A stretch of DNA of 64,000 nt from UBA1547 sp035399865 (lineage in GTDB: Bacteria; Patescibacteriota; Saccharimonadia; Saccharimonadales; Saccharimonadaceae). Of the stretch, positions 60,877 to 64,000 are shown in pieces. The position numbers and the translations under genes are program-made. The stretch lies in the NCBI GenBank assembly GCA_035399865.1, contig DAOPJW010000002.1, forward strand, positions 118,670-182,669, given 5' to 3'. The notes below the pieces were generated by a model. It had not been told where the DNA came from. It saw nothing but the letters and a program-made list of their open reading frames with translations, and did no database searches. Each line of letters opens with the position of its first letter. The stretch's first letter is position 1.

Positions 60877-61848
60877 ATGAATAACAAAATTGAAACAAAA
60901 TATTTTGATAAAATAGTTGATGATTTTGGCATTTGGCATAATAGCGACGGAGCCGAGCCTATTCGCGATAACGGATATAATACAGCTGACTCGGCCGAGG
61001 CTTTAATCGTCTATCTACTGTTTGAAAATAATGAAAAATCAAATGTGTTATTTTCTTTTATAAATAAATCTTTGATTGTTGATAGTTTTCTAGGAGTTGC
61101 TGATAAAAATCGTAATTTTTTGCCTGATATTGCCGATAGTCTATCGCTAGGTAAAATAATGTGGGCTTCGGGATTTTCTTATTCAAAAAAATTTCATATC
61201 GATGATTCCGTACAACTTATAAATAAATCAACAACAGCTCTAAATAAAAACAATGACATTTATGGGTTAGCTTTTGGATTATTAGGTGCTGTGTATGTCA
61301 ATAAAGAATTATCAAATTTTTATTTCAAAAAAATAAAATCTTTTTTTACGAATACTACTGAAGATTGGATGTGGTTTGAACCAACAGTTAAAGGTAACAG
61401 CGGTATAATTCCGTATTCGTTGCTAAGATATGGGATGATTTTTAATAACGACGATTCTATCAAGCTTGGACAAAATATTTTAAAATTTTTAGAAAAATGT
61501 TGTACCTATGAGCGACATCGTGGACCAATTGGAAATAATGGATGGTTTTCTAATAGTACAAAAATTGCTCCAAATTTTGCACAAAGTCCAGTTGATGCTT
61601 CGTATATGTCTTGGGCATGGTTGGTGGCATATCAAATTTCTAATGATTCTTTTGATAAGGAAAGGCATGATGCGTGGATGCAATGGTTCGAAGGCAGTAA
61701 TATTTTAAGAGTCAAAATGTATGATCCTTTTGATATGCATTGTTTTGACAGTATAGAAGAATGGGGCGTTGCTTATACAAGTAGTGCACAATCAAATGCC
61801 AGTTTTATTCTAAGTAAATTGATGTCATTAAATAATATTTCTATTTAA
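60877..61848 (+). CDS. (alpha/alpha)6-barrel carbohydrate-active-like protein
   Basis: A 323-aa protein without signal peptide. WMWFEPTVKGNSGIIPYSLL and GPIGNNGWFSNS..APNFAQSPVDASYMSWAWL match the pattern of (alpha/alpha)6 toroid proteins related to glycosidases and glycan-synthesis accessory domains; WFEGSN and EEWGVAYTSSAQSNAS close the fold. A specific substrate cannot be named. It is 23 nt after typA, with TATAAT-like sequence before the ATG, and overlaps rarA tail to tail by 4 nt. Confidence 0.65.
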   Translation: MNNKIETKYFDKIVDDFGIWHNSDGAEPIRDNGYNTADSAEALIVYLLFENNEKSNVLFSFINKSLIVDSFLGVADKNRNFLPDIADSLSLGKIMWASGFSYSKKFHIDDSVQLINKSTTALNKNNDIYGLAFGLLGAVYVNKELSNFYFKKIKSFFTNTTEDWMWFEPTVKGNSGIIPYSLLRYGMIFNNDDSIKLGQNILKFLEKCCTYERHRGPIGNNGWFSNSTKIAPNFAQSPVDASYMSWAWLVAYQISNDSFDKERHDAWMQWFEGSNILRVKMYDPFDMHCFDSIEEWGVAYTSSAQSNASFILSKLMSLNNISI

Positions 61849-63017
61849 AATATTTTTTCATTTTTCATTTCTTCTGGAAGGTAATCTTTTTCGTGTTTAA
61901 AACCAGTTTTCCATTCGTAATTCTTGTTATATCCCAAATCCTTCATTAGTTTTGTCGGTGCATTACGTAAATGTAATGGTACTTGGGCATTTGGATACTT
62001 TTTTGCAATTTCAATCGCTCGGTACATTGCATCGCTAGTTTGACGTGACTTAACACTTTTAGACAGGGCGGTTGCAACATGAAATAAGATGTAGTTTGAT
62101 TCTGGCATACCTATGCGTTCAACCGCTTGAAAAGCATTAATTGCAAGTCCCAGAGCACCATTTCCAGCTAGACCGATATCTTCGGATGCAAAAATAATCA
62201 TACGACGAGCAATAAATTTCGGATCTTCACCAGCATCTAGCATTCTTGCCAAATAATATAATGTAGCATCGACCTGGCCAGCACGCATACTTTTTATAAA
62301 AGCACTAATTACGTTATAGTGCATATCGCCTTTTTTGTCGTACCCTGGAATATGTTTTTGAGCAGCAATTTTTACGACTTCTTTTGTTACTTTTTGTTTT
62401 ATTGACAATGATAATTCTAAATTATTCAATGCTACACGAGCATCTCCACCTGACAGCTCAGCGATATAATCCAGAGCACTAGGTAACACATTTTTCGTCT
62501 TTTTTTCATTTTTTAAGGCTTTTTTTAATATTTTAACTATCTCTTCTTTAATTAATGGTTCTAAGACTAATACCCGTGTTCTTGAAAGTAAGGGGGTGAT
62601 TACTTCAAAGCTAGGATTTTCGGTTGTTGCTCCGATTAACGTTATTAACCCCGATTCAACATGGGGCAAAAAAGCATCTTGTTGAGCTTTATTGAATCTG
62701 TGTATCTCATCAACAAACAGTATCGTTCTTAGATTCAAATTCCAATTCTGTTTAGCATGGTTGATAATTTTTTCAATGTCTTTTTTGCCACTAGTGACGG
62801 CAGATATTTCTATGAATTCGGCGTTTACTTCCGTAGCGATTATTCTAGCTAAAGTCGTTTTACCACTTCCAGGTGGACCCCAAAGAATAAGGCTGACAGG
62901 CTCTTTATTTTCGACAATCTGACGTAGAATTTCTCCATTGCCAAGTAAATGGTTCTGCCCAATGACCTCGCTTAGGTTTTTTGGCCTCATTCTCTCCGCT
63001 AACGGCACTCTCTTCAT
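61845..63017 (-). CDS. rarA: Replication-associated recombination protein A (RarA/MgsA)
   Basis: A 390-aa clamp-loader-type AAA+ ATPase. It has the N-terminal PLAERMRPKNLSEVIGQNHLL, Walker A LWGPPGSGKTTLARI, Walker B TILFVDEIHRFN, sensor 1 LIGATTENPSFEV, and the MgsA C-terminal domain (SAFIKSMRAGQVDATLYYLA, MIIFASEDIGLAGN). It acts at stalled forks. The upstream TATA-like sequence lies close to the ATG. It is divergent from the band-7 gene. Confidence 0.96.
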   Translation of the reverse strand: MKRVPLAERMRPKNLSEVIGQNHLLGNGEILRQIVENKEPVSLILWGPPGSGKTTLARIIATEVNAEFIEISAVTSGKKDIEKIINHAKQNWNLNLRTILFVDEIHRFNKAQQDAFLPHVESGLITLIGATTENPSFEVITPLLSRTRVLVLEPLIKEEIVKILKKALKNEKKTKNVLPSALDYIAELSGGDARVALNNLELSLSIKQKVTKEVVKIAAQKHIPGYDKKGDMHYNVISAFIKSMRAGQVDATLYYLARMLDAGEDPKFIARRMIIFASEDIGLAGNGALGLAINAFQAVERIGMPESNYILFHVATALSKSVKSRQTSDAMYRAIEIAKKYPNAQVPLHLRNAPTKLMKDLGYNKNYEWKTGFKHEKDYLPEEMKNEKIF

Positions 63018-63076
63018 AGATATAGTATAACTCTGTCATGCTATAATATGTACATAATTATAGGAGGTAAGATTTA

Positions 63077-63823
63077 ATGGGTGCATTTGAATATTTACTG
63101 TTTCTAATAGCTGTAGTGATTATTTCTGGTCTAAAGGTCGTAAACCAATATGAACGAGGTGTCGTATTAACTTTGGGAAGATTTACAGGAATTAGAAATC
63201 CCGGTCTGAGAGTAATAATACCGGTGTTTCAGCGAATGATAAGGGTTGACGTTCGAACTAATACCATTGATATACCTAAACAAGAGGTTATCACGAAGGA
63301 TAACGTAACAGTCAATGTTGATGCGGTCGTCTATTTTCGAGTTTTAGATTCGCAAAAGGCGATACTAGAAGTTGCTAATTTTATTTATGCCAGTAGTCAA
63401 TTCGCACAAGCCGCTCTTAGGGATGTTACGGGAAATGTCGAACTCGATTCTTTGTTAGGGAAGCGTGATGAAGTTAGTGCACAAATCAAGTCGATTGTTG
63501 ATTCACAAACCGAAAAGTGGGGGATTGATATTGAGAACGTTAAAATTCAGAATATTGAGTTACCACAAGACATGAAACGAGCAATGGCAAAACAAGCTGA
63601 AGCAGAACGTGAAAGACGAGCAGTAATTATTTCAGCTGAAGGTGAAAAAGCTGCAGCTCAATCGGTATCTGACGCCGCTTCAATACTGTCAAAAACTGTC
63701 GGTGGCATAAATATTCGTACTCTTCAGACTATTGAAAAAATTGCCATGGAACAAAGTCAGACTACACTATTTGTCTTACCAGCTGAATTAGTGCAAAATG
63801 TTAAGAGCTTGATTAATAAGTAA
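63077..63823 (+). CDS. SPFH/band-7 (stomatin/slipin-like) membrane protein
   Basis: A 248-aa protein with one short N-terminal membrane segment (EYLLFLIAVVIISGLKV). The band-7 domain follows (VNQYERGVVLTLGRFTGIRNPGLRVIIP, IDIPKQEVITKDNVTVNVDA, RDVTGNVELDSLLGKRDEV). A C-terminal coiled coil has AMAKQAEAERERRAVIISAEGE. TATAATATG lies 35 nt upstream and TAGGAGGTAAG is a strong SD. It scaffolds membrane microdomains. No NfeD partner is visible. Confidence 0.95.
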   Translation: MGAFEYLLFLIAVVIISGLKVVNQYERGVVLTLGRFTGIRNPGLRVIIPVFQRMIRVDVRTNTIDIPKQEVITKDNVTVNVDAVVYFRVLDSQKAILEVANFIYASSQFAQAALRDVTGNVELDSLLGKRDEVSAQIKSIVDSQTEKWGIDIENVKIQNIELPQDMKRAMAKQAEAERERRAVIISAEGEKAAAQSVSDAASILSKTVGGINIRTLQTIEKIAMEQSQTTLFVLPAELVQNVKSLINK

Positions 63824-63873
63824 CTTGTTTTAAGGTATGAACTCTAGTAAAATTAGACTGTGTTGTTAAATGT

Positions 63874-63886
63874 GGCTCTTTAGCTC
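63874..63886 (+). pseudogene. Partial tRNA 5' end (13 nt)
   Basis: GGCTCTTTAGCTC looks like a tRNA acceptor strand plus TA and the D-stem 5' strand. It is repeated exactly (with the preceding TGT) at 63985-64000, where a tRNA appears to begin. After it, the sequence does not continue as a tRNA. Confidence 0.6.
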
Positions 63887-63984
63887 CTTGCCGTGAAACG
63901 GCAGAACTATAAAAATAGTAGAAGCAGAGGCCAGGCCGACCCTACATTTTAAATGCGAGTTGGTAAAACACTACAATACAATCG
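63887..63984 (+). ncRNA. Structured insert next to a tRNA start, second copy of the element type
   Basis: 98 nt with perfect hairpins GCCGT-GAA-ACGGC (63890-63902) and ACTAT-AAAA-ATAGT (63906-63919). The block GAGGCCAGGCCGACC (63927-63941) matches 12 of 15 positions in the tRNA-Lys insert. A hairpin-forming stretch and GGTAA (63962-63966) follow. The tail holds overlapping TACAAT boxes (63972-63982) just before the next tRNA start. No ORF. Confidence 0.65.
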
Positions 63985-63987
63985 TGT

Positions 63988-64000
63988 GGCTCTTTAGCTC
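63988..64000 (+). tRNA. Probable tRNA 5' end, cut by the window edge
   Basis: GGCTCTTTAGCTC is compatible with tRNA positions 1-13, and TACAAT (63977-63982) lies 5 nt upstream. The anticodon is outside the window, so the identity is unknown. Confidence 0.5.

Noticed and set aside
1..64000. CRISPR array or recoded TGA
   Set aside because: No regularly spaced repeat-spacer pattern was seen, and TGA acts as stop in full-length conserved genes such as mnmA.

Overview
This is an AT-rich bacterial window with compact gene packing, short intergenic gaps and many small or hypothetical membrane proteins. TGA is used as a stop and Trp is TGG, so the code is standard, unlike the TGA-recoding Gracilibacteria/Absconditabacteria. 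Short versions of universal enzymes (AlaRS without C-Ala, a 491-aa UvrC), a two-gene FtsA-like/membrane-partner unit, several type IV prepilins and an LPXTG protein point to the Candidate Phyla Radiation (Patescibacteria), most likely Saccharibacteria (TM7). The lineage call is an inference from gene content; no 16S gene is present.

Layout. 1-552 is the 3' end of glyA. 632-5002 (minus) is a type IV pilus gene block: three prepilins, two of them a recent tandem duplicate, a formylglycine-generating-enzyme-like (FGE) domain ORF without a proper start, and three minor prepilins directly downstream of murB. 6081-8182 holds tRNA-Arg, a membrane protein, and tRNA-Lys preceded by a 55-nt copy of its own 5' part plus a 150-nt structured insert. 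8399-13429 holds small membrane proteins, an alpha/beta hydrolase, phosphoketolase and folD. 13435-17964 holds a CheY-like regulator, a LuxI/GNAT-like acyltransferase, an E1/ThiF-like protein and a multi-TM histidine kinase, which together look like a signalling neighbourhood. 18367-21617 (minus) holds an LPXTG surface protein and a two-gene membrane operon.

22015-36960 holds tRNA-Glu, tpiA, a UvrD/PcrA helicase, a YabE-like cell-wall protein, ksgA, metG, tatD, cysteine desulfurase, a DUF218 protein, mnmA and alaS. Desulfurase and MnmA would together make 2-thiouridine in tRNA. 37000-43718 is cell-envelope oriented: an SLT lytic transglycosylase, an FtsA-like ATPase with its membrane partner, ruvX, mltG and a LysM-CHAP hydrolase. 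43764-53397 holds obgE, exonuclease I, uvrA, PAP2, DedA, L25 and uvrC. 53364-58650 holds secG, a peptide-binding lipoprotein-like SBP and a prepilin fused to FN3 and beta-propeller repeats, bracketed by a perfect 53-bp direct repeat. The end holds tRNA-Leu, tRNA-Val, typA, an (alpha/alpha)6 protein, rarA, a band-7 protein, and a second partial-tRNA/structured insert running off the edge.

Expression. Many genes have TATAAT only 5-9 nt before the start codon and no Shine-Dalgarno (SD), so leaderless mRNAs appear common. Two peptidoglycan hydrolase genes instead have strong SDs followed by AUU rather than AUG/GUG/UUG. The strongest novelty is a small structured non-coding element next to two different tRNA genes. 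Both copies sit behind a 5' fragment of the local tRNA, share a GAGGC..GG.CGACC block, a hairpin and GGTAA at nearly the same spacing, and end in a TACAAT -10 box just before the intact tRNA.
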